A stretch of 64,000 nucleotides of DNA, from assembly GCA_900155495.1 (NCBI GenBank), contig FTLJ01000358.1, positions 1 through 64,000 on the forward strand, in the 5' to 3' direction. This stretch comes from Porogramme epimiltina. Its lineage: Eukaryota; Basidiomycota; Agaricomycetes; Polyporales; Polyporaceae. The translations under genes were made by a program, and so were the position numbers. Within the stretch, counting starts at the first letter, position 1; every line of letters starts with the position of its first letter. Positions 10,082-24,843 of this stretch are shown piece by piece. Under the pieces are notes generated by a model that was not told the origin of the DNA, searched no databases, and was given only the letters and a program-made list of their open reading frames with translations.

Positions 10082-13000
10082 ATGCCCCGACGCACCGCAA
10101 CTCCCGCCACACCCGCGCCCCCCGCGCCCCCGCCCCCCCCCCCCCGCGACCTCGACGCCCTCGACCAGTCAGACCCAGAATGGGCCGCAAACCTCCGCAC
10201 CCTCCGCCGCCATTGGAAGTGGGCAAACTTCTCCCAGTTCTTCTACACCTTCGCAGACCTCCTCGCAGTCCCAGACGTATTCCTATCGGTGAGCATCCCA
10301 ACGCGCCCCCGCCCCACCCTATCCACGCGTCGTTTCCAAAAATCCCCGCATCCCGCCATCTTCAACACCCACTGACGCGCTCCCCCCACCCCCAGGACGT
10401 CGAGGACGATCTCGCACGCGGCACCAACCTCTACCTCCCCCGCTTAATGCACCGTCTCCTCTACACCCTCTCCCAGGACCGCAAGCTCAAGTCAGTCTCC
10501 TTCCACCTCATCCAGCGCTTACTCATCAACCACCCTCCTGCCCTCTTCTAGCATCGACAACTGGCAGACAGCCCTCCGCAGGCAGTACCTCCGTCGCGAC
10601 CCCGCCGCCAATCCCATCGGCCCAGAGCCCAAGGTCCCCTCCCGCGAGTCCTCTGTTGCCCCGTCCGAGAACGGCGACGAACAAGACCCCAAAATGGAGC
10701 AAGACTCCAAGGACGCCGTTGCTGAAGCACCCGATGAACCTAAGCCTGTGACCGACGGCGAAGCCGCAGAAGGCGGACCTGAGGGTACGGCTGCTCCCGC
10801 CACGCCACAAGGCGACTCCTCAGAGCCCAAGAAAGAGGAGGACAAGGATGGAGACGTTCCTATTAAGGATGCCGATGAGCCCGAGCCCAAAGTCGAGGAG
10901 GAGGAAGAGGAGAGCAAGGACTGGTTAGAGTTGCCGATGCTGGAGAAGCTTGATTCTCTCCATCTCCTCACCGAGTGGCAGTTCCAGAACCCCTATAGGT
11001 TAAGGCAGATCATGAAGGACGATGGCGATACCGCCGACTGGGTGCGTGTATCCTTTACTCATTCATTCAACCTCTCCCTCAACGCCCCCACCCGTATCTG
11101 CAGCGCATAGAACCGATCGGCTACGATGCGAAGACCAACGCGTACTGGTTGATCGGACGTACGTACTGCTAAATGAACACGCACCGACAAGTTCTCACAT
11201 GCTTCGTCCATACAGCCGATCGCCTCTGGATACAACGCGTCCCGCCTAAACCACCCCGGAATCGCAATCTCAAGCGAAAACGCGCTGCACCCAAGAAGGC
11301 CCCCACCCCAGTCCCAGAATCTTCATCTGACGACGGGGAAGAACCCCCCGCTCCCACCAAGCGCACCCGTCTCCAGACCCAATCCTCCCGCTCCAACTCT
11401 CGCGCACAACCCAACGGCCGCGCATCCCGCGCCGCCCGCCGCGCCTCGCGCTCCGCCGCCGCCGCCGTCGAGGAGGAGTCGCCCTCCCCGGGGAAGAGCA
11501 CGCGCGCCGCCAAGGTGCAGGCGAACAAGAAGCTCGACCTGCAGGCGAAGGAGCTCGCCGAGTTCCAGCGGCAGTCCGCCGCGCTCGCGCGCAGCAGCCC
11601 GCGCAAGGCCGCCTCCGCCGCGCACACGAGCCCGTCGAAGCGCGCGATGGGCACGCGCGTGAGCGCACGCCTGCGCCACGCCGCGCGCGGGGCCGAGGAC
11701 GAGGACGAGGACGGCGACGAGGAGTGGCAGCAGGTGCCGGACGAGTGGCTGCGGGAGTCCGCCACGCCCCAGCGGCGGACGCGGGCGCGGGGAAAGGGCG
11801 TGCCTCGGCCCCGGCCGCCCCCGGAAGATTCGGATGAGGAAGGAGATGCGGAAGAGGAGCAGGCTGCGGACGTGGAGCGAGCGGCGGACGAGGAGCAAGC
11901 GGCGGACGGCGAGCATGGCGGGGAGGATGAAGGTGGCGATGGCGGGGAGGAAGGAGATGGCGGCGAGAATCCCAGCCCTGACGAACCCACCGAAGATCAT
12001 GAGCTCCTGCAGAAAGCCGGCCTTGAGAGCGGGAGCGTAAGTGACCTCACGGACCTCTCCGATCAAGCAGAGGACGACGAGGACGAAGAGGCGGAGGAGG
12101 CAGCACCTCGCAAAACTCGCCGCAGCACACGCAAGAGGAGCGGTGGTGGCGGCGGGGGGCGTAGAAAGTCTACCCGGCAGGCCCGTCGTGCTAGAGCCCC
12201 GCCCGCGAAGACGGAGGTCAAGGCGGAGGAGACGGACGCGTCCGAGCCCAAAACCAAGACCAAGGCCAAGTCAAAGCCCGCGCCAGCCGAGGACCAGGAC
12301 CAAGAGATGGAAATGGAGCCGCCCGCGCCCCCGGTGCCTGAGGGCTTTGTCGAGTGGGAAGCGGTGCGTGTTTGATTTTGACGATCGGGGCGAGACAGGG
12401 TGGATATTTTGGACTCCGTGCTGATGGCTTTCGGGCACCCGTGCCGTTCCTAGATCGCCGTGACGCTCGCAGAGTGGGAATCCGTCGCGGAGCCGTTCGC
12501 GAAGGCCACACACTACCTCGAGAAGGCTCTGTACAAAATGCTGACTCAGAACATCGTCCCGGAGGTGACGGCCACGCTGAGGGTGCGTTGTTGTAGCCTG
12601 TCCCCGTCGCTACGCCCTACTGACGGGGCCGTTTCAGGAAGCGGAGAGGAAGAAACGCATGGAGGAAGCGGTGGTGCATCGGAAGAGGTCCTCGCGCATC
12701 GCGCTGAAGGAAAGTGAGAAGGAGGAAGCGCGGATTGCTGCGAAGAAGAAAGCGGAAGAGGAAGAGAAGCTCGCGCGCTCGCGGAGGCAGGAGGCACGGC
12801 AGAAGAAGGATGACGACGAGCGCGCCAAGCGTGACAAGGCACGGGAACAGCGACGGAAAGAGAGAGACGAGCGGGAAGCGAGGGCGGTTGCGAAGGCAGA
12901 ACGTGCAGCGAGGTGAGGGATATCTTTTCCCCCATTGAGAGTGTCGCTCACATAAACTGCGCTATAGGGAAGAAGCTGCCGCAGCCCGATCCACCGCTAC

Positions 13001-14200
13001 CCCTTCAGTGAACGGCACGCAACCCTCGAGTTCCGTACAACCTAGTCGTGTGGTTACCCCTAACGGCGTGCGAACCCCTAATTGGATGCTCGACTGCGAG
13101 GTTTGCGGAAAGCATGGGGTCAACTTAGTGCGTCTCTCTGTTTCCCCGCTTACCGTTAGTGTGAGCTCATTTTTCACCAGGATGAGGGGCACGATCTAGT
13201 CTGCTGTGGGTCGTGCAACCGCTGGCAGCATATTGCTTGCCACGATCTTCAAGATCAACGACACGGGCGTCCGAAGTGCGACTGGACAAAGCAGCAGTTT
13301 TTCTGCACGCGGTGCCGCCAACGCAGCGCAGCCTACGCCGCGTCACGACAACAGCAGTACGCATGGCCACAAACCTCACACCCGGTGCACCTTCGGAAGA
13401 CCTCAGCGATTGACTCCTACACGTCGACATCCGATGTGCGGTACTCGCACAGGATGGAGAACGGCATGAGCTATCCGCCCCAACAGCAGTATGCGCCCGC
13501 CGTTGGCGGTACGTCGTACTCGCGATCGTCGTATTCAACCGCTGCGGGACTGTACAGCTCGTACGCGGCGGACCAACGCGGGCTGTCCTCTTTGCGTGGG
13601 GTGGCGGATCCTTCGCAATGGGGCGCGAGCAATGGGTATGCTCCCGTGCAAGATCCACTCATTGCGCGGACGTCGTCGGGGCACTTTGCGTCGCAGTTCG
13701 GCCAAAACGGGTACAGCAACAGTCGGGCTTCGTCTGCGTACCCAGTGAGCACCATCCGCACCTCAGAAAGATGTCGCATTACTGACCCTACGTCGTAGGC
13801 ACACGCACCTTCCCCGTCGCTGTCCCAGTACAACGGGACACCGGACCCTCTAACGAGCACGTCGAGCGCCCGGTGGGAAGCACCTGCGACGAACGGATAC
13901 ACGTCTCCTGGGGGTACGGCGGCCCACGACGCCGCTCGCTCGCTCGCTTTTATGCACGAGAGCGGTGGGAGCGGGCGGTACAACGGGTCGACGTGGCCTA
14001 TACAGCAGCAGTCATCCTCTTATGGACATGGACAACTGCCGGCGACGTCACCGGCACCAACGCACTTGTCCTCCTCGTTCTCGCACTCACCGCCGCCGCC
14101 AGCAGGGATAGACCCGCTGACAGGGCGGAGCTTCGCGCGCGTAGAGCACGGGGGCTCGCATACAAACGGGGCGACGTCGTCGTCGTTCAACTTTCCTTAG
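10082..14200 (+). CDS. WHIM/PHD-finger chromatin factor
   Basis: Large nuclear protein probably acting in ISWI-type or related chromatin remodelling. From ATG 10082 a Pro-rich leader precedes WKWANFSQFFYTFADLLAVP and a helical region with DNWQTALRRQYLRRDPAANP, then WQFQNPYRLRQIM, IEPIGYDAKTNAYWLIG and DRLWIQRVPP, a WHIM-like arrangement seen in RSF1/CECR2-type proteins. A long acidic and basic low-complexity middle and a charged coiled coil (about 12660-12915) follow. A PHD finger spans an intron: CEVCGKHG, then DLVCCGSCNRWQHIAC and FFCTRCRQ. The rest is a Gln/Ser/Tyr-rich tail ending SSSFNFP at 14200. At least ten introns; start may lie in an upstream exon. Subfamily name is inferred. Confidence 0.8.
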
Positions 14201-14447
14201 TGATACCCTGCCCTGTCGAGTGGCCGCGGACTAGGATGTAAATATCGGACGGATCGGTACATTGTATATAGCCCTTGCCGTAATCGCCACCGTCCGCGGT
14301 GTGGACGGATCTGTAGACCATGTAATGTCGTTTTCTGGCAATTGAAATCGCTGTCTCTGTTCCCATTTTAGATTTCGATCATTCCTGCCTGCAAAAGTAT
14401 CAATCCATTCTTGCACATCTTTCATCGTAGTCCAAATTCGCGTCTGC

Positions 14448-14452
14448 AAAAA
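14448..14452 (-). terminator. Pol III T-run after tRNA-Phe
   Basis: Five consecutive T residues on the minus strand, five bases past the tRNA 3' end, form a normal RNA polymerase III terminator. Confidence 0.7.
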
Positions 14453-14456
14453 GCAA

Positions 14457-14547
14457 TGCCAAGAGCGTGGATTGAACACGCGACCTCCAGAAGCCTGCGA
14501 TGTTGATCGCCTTCAGTCTGTTGCTCTCCCAGCTGAGCTATCTCGGC
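14457..14547 (-). tRNA. tRNA-Phe (GAA) with 18-nt intron
   Basis: The minus strand folds into a full cloverleaf. The acceptor stem GCCGAGA pairs with TCTTGGC (one G-T pair). The D arm matches the pol III A box (TAGCTCAGCTGGG), and the T arm is GCGTG, loop TTCAATC, CACGC, within the B box. The anticodon loop reads CTGAAG with GAA at positions 34-36. An 18-nt intron (about 14493-14510) follows position 37, the standard eukaryotic site, and intron-containing tRNA-Phe is typical of fungi. Oddities: pair 27-43 is A/G and position 38 is T. CCA is not encoded. It lies between the PHD and UBX genes, on the opposite strand to both. Confidence 0.93.
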
Positions 14548-14747
14548 TTGATATAAATTATGTGGCGCTGTTGACAGCCACAACGAGGGGACCAAGCCCG
14601 GGCCGGGGGAACGCCGCGTACGCGCAAGCTGAGCCGCGGCTAAGCACGACCGCTAAGCAGCCCAAGCAGACCACCGTCTCAGGCGGTCCAGCCACAGCCT
14701 GCCTTGCCTCTTCACTCTTCCCCATTCCTTCCCAACCTCTACACGCC

Positions 14748-15818
14748 ATGGCTACTCCATTCAACGCATCGCCCTCCTCCTCAGCGGCTCAGGATCCTGC
14801 ACCCACCGTCCCCGCACTGTCAGACACGCCAGCCTTCAGATACTTCCGTGCACCTACTTCCGCTCAACAGCCTCGTCGTATGTCCGTTCTCTCTTCCCTT
14901 TCACCAGCTTCCGTTTCCTCAACCTTGCCGTTTTCTACCTGTGAAACCCTCCGTCTTATATAGCCGACCTACCTGAGAAATACTTCGAACCTACCGTCTC
15001 CGACATCCGCGCTCAGCAAGCGTCCCTCACTGCCAGACGCGATGCCCTCCAGAACGCTCCCCTCAAGACATCCGCCATGCGGGAAACAGAGGACAAGAAG
15101 CGCAGGGCTCGGTGGCCTACCGTACGCCGCCCTCTATTTGCACTTCCCCGAACCGTTGATCATATATGTGCCCACCCAGACGACGATTAGAATCAAGTTC
15201 GCCGACGGCACCTCTCTCGAGAAGTCCTTCCCCTCCACAGACAAAATCCGTTCTGTGTACGCTTTCATGCGTGGCTCCATCCGCGAGGACGCAAAGTCGG
15301 ACAAGTTCGTCCTCTGTATGTCCTCTCCCGTCTATATTGCTGCGGCCAGCGAACTGATTTCCCTCTCACCAAGACCAACCGCCCAAGGTCGAGTTCAAGG
15401 TCTCAGATCTCAAGGTCCGCGACATGTGCCTCGCTGATCTTGGCCTCGCCCCATCCTCCATCCTCTTGATCAGATTTGTAGACGAGTCTTGGAACCGTAC
15501 GCCTTCATGCCTTCTTTTGTCTCCGTTCATCGCCCGAATGACCCGTCTACGCCTTCCGCAGACCCCGGTGTTCCCCCTCCACTCGACCCTGCCGTCCTCT
15601 CCGTCATCGAGGATTATCCTACCCCTCCGTCTTTCGACAGAGACCCACCGCCTGCCAAGGCATCGAGCAGCTCGAGTAGCATGAAGCCCCTCAATCTCTT
15701 TGGGAAGAGCGAGGACGGGGAGCGTAAACTTCCCAAGTGGCTCAAGCTTGGTCCTAGTACGCGTCATCCCATCGTCTATTGATTCCTACAACTGACCACT
15801 CATGGGATTCCAGAGTAG
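14748..15818 (+). CDS. UBX-domain protein, TUG/UBX4-like
   Basis: Probable adaptor of the Cdc48/p97 ATPase. ATG 14748 gives MATPFNASPSSSAAQ, then PDLPEKYFEPTVSDIRAQQ, a helical Cdc48-adaptor segment. The UBX domain follows: TTIRIKFADGTSLEKSFP, STDKIRSVYAFMRGS, then YQPPKVEFKVSDLKVRDM and LAPSSILLIRFVDESWN. A Pro-rich tail ends in LPKWLKLGPK; the last Lys codon and stop TAG (15816-15818) are joined by the final intron. The C-terminal WLKLG block is shared with TUG (ASPSCR1) and yeast Ubx4. The N-terminal ubiquitin-like domain of TUG is absent, so this is the short form. Six exons by eye. Confidence 0.85.
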
Positions 15819-15966
15819 GAATACCCTTGACGGATGCACTTTCACTCGTGTTGTACTATACATTGTCGCTGCTACGCTGCTATACATCGGTGCTCTCTTG
15901 GCCCAGTCTGCTCCCCCGAATACACGAACGCTACCGCGTTTCGGTCAACTGATCGCCTTCAAGCCC

Positions 15967-17158
15967 TCATTTGCTCAACGCGTGCTCCCACAAGAACCTA
16001 ACCGCCTCCTTCACCATCTGCGGCGAACACGTATGCCCCACGCCCTCCTCCACGACCACCTCCTTCACCCCGCCCTCGCCCACCTCCAGCTCGCCCACGA
16101 ACTTCTCCGACGCCGCCCACGGCACGACCGTGTCCGCCGCCCCAGACAGCACAAGGATCTTCTTCCCCACGAACGGGTTCTTCTCGCCGTCCGTGCCCGT
16201 GTGCGGCGCCGCGGCGGGGTCGTCGCGCCGCACGAGCTCGAGAAAGGACCGCGGGAAGTAGGGCGGGGCCACGGGCACGTCGGATGCCTTTGCGCGGGGA
16301 CTGATGAGCGCGAGGTAGTCCGGGCACCCTGTCCAATGTCGTCAGTGCCAGCAATCGAGTGTAGCTCCCGCCCACGCGTACCAATTATAGGGATGCCGAG
16401 CTTTACACGCGGTTCTAACGGTGCAGAAGGTTAACGGAGAGAGACGTCCCTGGCAGGACCGCGCGAGCTTACCGTTCTTGAGTGTGATCCAAGTAGAGTG
16501 GCCGCCGAGGCTTATGCCCGTCACCAGCCACTGCGAGATCGTTCTCTCTTCATTGGGAAAGAGGTACGATGGTAAGAAGTCGATCAAGAACGACACGTCC
16601 TGCGCCGTCCCGGCTGCGCGTGTCCCCAGTGTCAGTATTCGGGTCACGTTTTCCTATAAGGACAGATTGTCCTGAGCGTACTTTGGATCGCGTACATATC
16701 GATCCTGTGTGGTAATTCAACGTTCAGCTACGAGACTATGCACGCACGTCGCCCGAAACACTTACCCATGGCGGTCGTTCCGCTTGCCCACAATGTCATC
16801 CCATGCATTGTTCGCCGTGCTATCCACCGTGCGCGTCCCATGGTTCCTATGATCCTGTCGTTCCTCATCAGCAGCTTCCTCGCGTCACCTCCACACCGCT
16901 TGCGAAGACACCTACAAACGTAACGATCCACAAATCGTGTGCGTCCTGCTCGTCCTTCCGGCGAGCATGCACCCCGTCTAGGAACGCCTTCGCCACAAGC
17001 TCCATGTGGTCGGCGCGGCTCGTCCGCCCGTGGAGCATGAACAGGATCGCGACCGGCTTCGCATCGGCCTTGCCAGCCGCGTCGTCGTCTCCATGCGTGT
17101 CCTTCAGCGAGAAGACGTTCACGGAGAGCCCGGCGACGTTGATGGTTTGCTTGTCCAT
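15967..17158 (-). CDS. Alpha/beta-hydrolase fold protein
   Basis: Probable cytosolic esterase or peptidase-like hydrolase of unknown substrate. MDKQTINVAG at 17158 leads to AILFMLHGRTSRADHMELVA, an oxyanion-type HG motif, then DQRNHGTRTVD after an intron. The nucleophile elbow is GISLGG (Ser in G-x-S-x-G), followed by GIPIIGCPDYLAL. Near the C-terminus come ILVLSGAADTVVPW, with the likely catalytic Asp, and GVGHTCS with the likely His. No signal peptide or membrane segment is seen. Five or so exons; ends ALSK at 15967. It resembles bacterial and fungal family proteins annotated only as AB hydrolase, so no pathway is proposed. Confidence 0.85.
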
Positions 17159-17649
17159 CGGAGGCTGATTACAAGTCGATGAGAGAGCGCAGTAAGTCTT
17201 CCGCTGAATAAACCAACGTGCACGTGCGAGTACCTACCGGCCTGAGCAAGAGGTGGCCAATCCACTTGACCGTGTCATATGCAGTACGGAATGTGTAACC
17301 GAACAACATCAGAGGGTAGAGGTGCACCCAGTACTCCTCCCTGGGCGGTCTTATACATACCTACGAACAGAAATATCGGAGAGGGCCCAAATCGGGGCGG
17401 ATGACGCAATGGCTCGGCGATGGAATGCAAGTCGTCCAGCGGACGACGCGATGCAATTAGGAGGTGCGATTCTAAACGAGTGCGACAAACATATTACTAC
17501 CGGCCACTCCACCGGGGCGCATATCGGCCTCTAGAACGTCTGTCCGACAGACACGCAAAAAGCACAAGAAAACAACGCTAAACACGCGCGTGCACGGTGA
17601 CCTCACAGATCGACCGATGACGACGGCATGGAGCTCGCCGTCATCGAGC
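17159..17649. other. Intergenic between hydrolase and DBP2
   Basis: This interval holds the 5' region of the hydrolase gene and the 3' UTR of DBP2, both on the minus strand. No further coding or RNA signal was recognised. Confidence 0.5.
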
Positions 17650-20482
<2,833 letters not shown>

Positions 20483-21517
20483 TATAACGACAGGAAAGAA
20501 GGAAGTTGAACTTGAAGAATGTCTATGGGAGACAGCCGGGCGCCGCGAGGGACGGGGGCGAGGGGACGTGAGGGGAGGGGGGAGAGGAGGGGGAGAGAGG
20601 GAGAGCCGAGACGAGGGAAAGAGACAAAGAGCCGCCTCCGGCGCCTATGGGCCATCACAAAATCACCACCCCTGTGTTACGTAACCGACCGCTGCCACCA
20701 GCTCCGGGCGACGGAGTCTCCGGACGCCGCCCCAGCCACATCCTGTCCCCGACCTGCCCCTGATGGCTGCAGCACCCAACTCTCCAACTTCCGACGCTTC
20801 TACAGGTCGGGCGTCATGTCGAGCTGAGACGCCTCAGACTGGGCAGAAATGCGAACCACCACGCGTGGGTGCCGCTGATATCGGCCGTGCCGGCACCCAA
20901 AGGTGACCGGACTTTCTTTCCACCGCGGCAGCATAGGAGATGTCGCAAGCTCAGGCTTGTGCAGGTATCGTGGAGGCTACAGAAACAAGACGTGTGTGAC
21001 TATCGAAGGAGAGACAATTACTGTGCGCGAGCTACTAAACAGCCAGCGCCCTGCGATTCGCCGTTGCGTGCTATCTTATCCCCGGAGCTTTATATTCCTA
21101 TGTATGTAAGCGGTCGAGTCACAGCAGCTGCGAAGAAAGCAAACACGAAAGCAAAACGGCGACGGACTATGGTCCAACAATTATCGTAGAAGCGCGGCCG
21201 CACATGGCCAGAAACGAGTGACGCGGGTCGGAAGTAACGTATCAATGTCCGCTCAAATGTACACACCACTGCCCACGACTTTCCTGTCCCGCACTCAGGC
21301 GGAACAGGGAGCCTCGCCGTGGGCTTTACCACCCCTCCCAACCGCGGAATGTCCATAATTCGTCGCGGCACCGGTAGGCTCTGTGTAGCCTATCGCCACA
21401 GCCTCCCAGCCTCGTCGCGCGTGCTCGCGTAGGCGCGGGCTACACGAGGGGGGATGCCGTCGGCGACAGACGTAGGGACGCGTCCTCATCCCCTGCAGAG
21501 ACCAGTCGCCTGCGACT
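20483..21517. other. DBP2 promoter / intergenic
   Basis: About 1 kb between the DBP2 start and the stop of the Rsr1-like gene. It includes a purine-rich plus-strand tract at 20570-20640 just upstream of DBP2, probably 5' UTR or promoter. No convincing gene was recognised; short frames here lack homologous motifs. Confidence 0.4.
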
Positions 21518-22530
21518 TTACATCACCACGCATTGGTCTCTCTTTCTCCGCCTCATCTTCTGGGACCCGTTCGGATGCCGCTTCCGCATGTGCGATAAGA
21601 GGTCGTTGAATACCTCGTTCACATGCCACCCCCGCTTAGCCGAGGTCTCGTAAAACGGCAGGCCCCATTGCACAGCGAGGTCTTGGATTGTCTGGCTTGA
21701 GACTTCTCGCTCGCCTGTCTAGAAAAAACGTCATTGTCAGCCGAACGTCGCGTATTAAGTACCGGTGATGGAAGCTCACTAGATCCATCTTGGTTCCAAC
21801 AACGACCATGGGGATGTCCTAGGACGAGGTTCCTAATGAGCCGGATATACCCCGAAAACATGAACAAACCCCTTACCTCCTCGCCGCCTTTGATACGATG
21901 TATCTGCTGGCGAATGTGGTCCACGTCCTTCAATGTTGCCTCCTGGGTCAAGCTGCACGCCCGAAGGTCTATTCAGCCCTAACGCCACGATCCTCGGAGG
22001 AATGGCAAACCTGAAGACCAGCACAAAGCCCAGGCCCCTCTGTTTGGGGTGTAATGAGAAACATGTCACAAGTAAATAGCGATCTGAACGAACCTGAATG
22101 TAACTCTCGTTGATCCCTGTGAACTGCTCCACACCGGCTGTGTCGACAATATCGAGCTGTTGTTGGAGGTGAGACAGCGGTAAGACTGGACAACTGAAGA
22201 AATGCGCACCAAACTACGCTCTCCCTCATAATCCACCGTCAGGGTGTACTCCTCTTGAGGGAGAAGGAACGTAAGGACATGCAAGGTGCACGGTGAAGCA
22301 AAGGGGCGCACCTTCGATGGTTGGATCATATTGTTCGAGAAACAGGTTCCTCCCGAATCTCATGACCAAAGCAGACTTGCCGACACCTCCAGCTGTTCAT
22401 GGCGGGGGCAATGGTGGTAAGGGTTGAGAACACGGGGCGGCATAACGTAACTGGGAATCTCGGGGAATGTGGGCGCGTACGCGAAAGGGAAGTACTCACC
22501 TCCAAGGACGACTGCACGGAATCTGCGCAT
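21518..22530 (-). CDS. Ras-family GTPase, Rsr1/Rap-like
   Basis: Membrane-anchored small GTPase, probably in polarity or morphogenesis signalling. MRRFRAVVLG at 22530 joins across an intron to the P-loop GAGGVGKS. The effector region YDPTIEEEY is spliced from two exons. Switch II reads DTAGVEQFTGINESYI; Rap/Rsr1 proteins have DTAGTEQF, Ras DTAGQEEY. G4 is VVGTKMDL, with Thr where Ras and Rap carry Asn (NKxD), as in Rho proteins. G5 is ETSAK. The C-terminus is polybasic (KMRRRKRDQ) followed by the CaaX box CVVM at 21518, predicted to be prenylated. Seven or eight short exons; total about 200 residues. Assignment to Rsr1/Rap rather than Ras rests on the Gln-Phe after the switch II Glu and is moderate. 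Confidence 0.85.
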
Positions 22531-23397
22531 GACGTACGTGTGCTCGGGTGGTTCTCGTTGTTCACTTGGTTCGCGTGAGCGACGGCGGGGCGCGGTGGAG
22601 GTGCGGCGAGGGTGCGGCGGTCTGACTTGAGGCGGGTGTGTGGGCGGGGCCTATAAGAGGGAAGCGGGAGGGCGCGCGGCTGCGGGTGGGCGAAGGCGGG
22701 ATGCCACACGGCTGGCACGGCGTGATAAAGAGGGAGGAGTCGAAGAAACAGAAGGGACTAGCGCGAGAAGCCGTGCAGATCGATGCGGGTAGCTTGCGGA
22801 TGTCGATGGGGCTATGATACGTGTCCCTAGCACGCGCAGGGGGCGTGGAGAGTGCCCAGGGGAGGGCTCGAGGGGAGGGGGGTAAAAGGAGAGAGGGGGC
22901 CTGGCGCAGGCGTAAAGAGAGGGGGGAAGAAAGAGGAGGGCTTGGCGACGCGCTGACGGAGAGCGAGGGCGGCGACGGGGGAGGGGAAGTCGGCGAGTGG
23001 GCCGCGGGGTGCAACTTCAAGCGACGATAGCCGTCGCGGCGGACCGCGTCGAGGATGAATCGACGCGCACTAGGGCGATTGGGCGGGGGCTGAGCGCTGA
23101 GGGCTGCGCTCTTCCGCTGCACGCATTCATATTCAAACTAGACGCGTCTGAATTTGCTCAGGCCCAGTGGGCGGTCCCCGACGCGACGACACCGACACCG
23201 ACGCCGACGACCCTGACCCTCGCGAGTCGCGACGACCCCCCGCCCAGGGACCGCCGACACGCCCCGATCCCATCTCCCCTCGGACCCCGGCGCACAGGAC
23301 CCCGGACCTCGCGTGGTTGCCACGTGGGCCGCCTCGCACCAGCCACCGCTCTCCGCCGCGTCGCGCATCGAGCAGGACACCTCGCCTGCCGTCGACG
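22531..23397. promoter_or_regulatory. Divergent promoter, GTPase / cyclophilin
   Basis: This 867-bp interval separates divergent starts. The part at 22820-23000 is a strongly purine-rich plus-strand tract (polypyrimidine on the GTPase strand), a common feature of highly expressed fungal promoters. One ACGCGT motif lies near 23143. No gene was recognised. Confidence 0.45.
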
Positions 23398-24843
23398 ATG
23401 GTCAACCCCCGCGTCTTCTTCGATATCACCGCCGACAACGAGCCCATAGGAAGGTCCGTCCTCATTCTCACACAGCTCAGTCATTCCCTCTGACAACCAT
23501 CCTCCAGGATAATATTCGAACTCTTCAATGACACTGCTCCCAAGACCTGCGAAAAGTATGTCCTACCCCTTGTGAAGCCCTTCGCTCGCCTCACACCGCA
23601 TATACTAGCTTCCGTGCGCTCTGCACAGGGGAAAAGGGCCTCTCCCACCTAACGGAACGCCCGCTCTATTACAAGAACAGCATCGTACACCGCTCCATTA
23701 AGGGTTTTATGATCCAGGGCGGAGGTGAGTCCTTCATATTCCTTCTCTATACCATCTCCATCAACGTGTCATCTCCAACGAAGACTTTACCAAGCGAAAT
23801 GGTACTGGCGGCGAGTCTATCTATGGTGGTCCGTTCCCCGACGAAGACCTCTCCCGTGTTCTCGATGCCCCGGGGTCAGTTCACTTCCCCGTCTTCTTCA
23901 AACACCCGTCCTGAAATCCCCTGCAGCTTGTTATGCATGGCGAATAAAGGCCCTAATACTAACAACTCCCAGTTCTTCATTACCCTCAGTGAATGTCCCC
24001 ATTTGAATGGTGCGCATACACTCGCCTCTATCTTCCACTTGCTCACCTTTGTCCGCTCTCTCACTATAGGCAAGCATGTCGTCTTCGGGCGTGTAATTCG
24101 TGGATACGAGGTAGTAGAGCGCATCTCTGGAGTGCCAACAGACGAGAAGGACCGTCCCCGTGTGCCCATTATGATAGCTAACTCCGGTGAGCTCATGCTC
24201 CGTGCTCCGCCGCCCAAGAAGTCCGAACGTACGTTCCCGCGTCCCCTTCTCCACTCCACTTCGCTCCTCACTAACCCGCGCTATACTACCAGCCGAGCCC
24301 GCTTCTCAAAGCGCAAGCGAGTCCGACTCTGGAGACGAGCGGCGTCGCAGGAAACGCCATCGCTCGCGCTCTCCTTCGCACACCCCTTCAGACCGCTCGC
24401 GCTCGCGCTCCCCTTCTCGCTCGCGCTCTCCCTCCCGTTCCCGCTCGCGCTCGCGGTTCCAGTCCCCCGACCGCGACCGGAAACGGCACAAGTCACACAA
24501 GAAAGACAAAGGCCGCAAGCGCAGTAAGCACAAGAGCAAAAGCAAGAAGCACAGACCCGACAAGGGCGACAAGAGCCCCGTCTCCCCCTCCCGCGCCCGC
24601 TCGGGCTCCGCCTCGCCCGCACGGGATGGCCGTGATCCACCCAGCGAGACCGAGTCGCAGTACGACGCGCGCCTCGAGCGTGAGGAGAACGAGCGCGTCG
24701 CGGCCGCGCGCAGACGCGAGCTCGAGCGCGTCGCGCGCCGGCTCAAGGAGGAAGAGGAACGGCGGACGCGCGACAGCGGTGGTGTGCGCTTCAAGGGTCG
24801 CGGGCGGATGAAGTACCTCGATCCGGAGCTGCAGAGGGGATAG
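23398..24843 (+). CDS. Nuclear cyclophilin with RS domain
   Basis: Peptidyl-prolyl isomerase of the large RS-cyclophilin class (PPIG/SRcyp type), linked to pre-mRNA splicing. ATG 23398 starts [18 protein letters not shown], then [27 protein letters not shown] and [12 protein letters not shown] with catalytic Arg, Phe, Met and Gln. After further introns: [17 protein letters not shown] and [14 protein letters not shown]. The usual Trp of cyclophilin A in the last block is His, typical of RS cyclophilins and associated with weak cyclosporin binding. The C-terminal half has RS/SR dipeptides ([19 protein letters not shown]), a Lys-rich stretch, a charged helix and the end [11 protein letters not shown] at 24843. 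Seven introns of about 45-70 nt. Confidence 0.92.

Noticed and set aside
11169..12066. Long antisense frames within the PHD-protein gene
   Set aside because: They mirror the acidic and Ala/Arg repeats of the plus-strand coding region and lack any motif.
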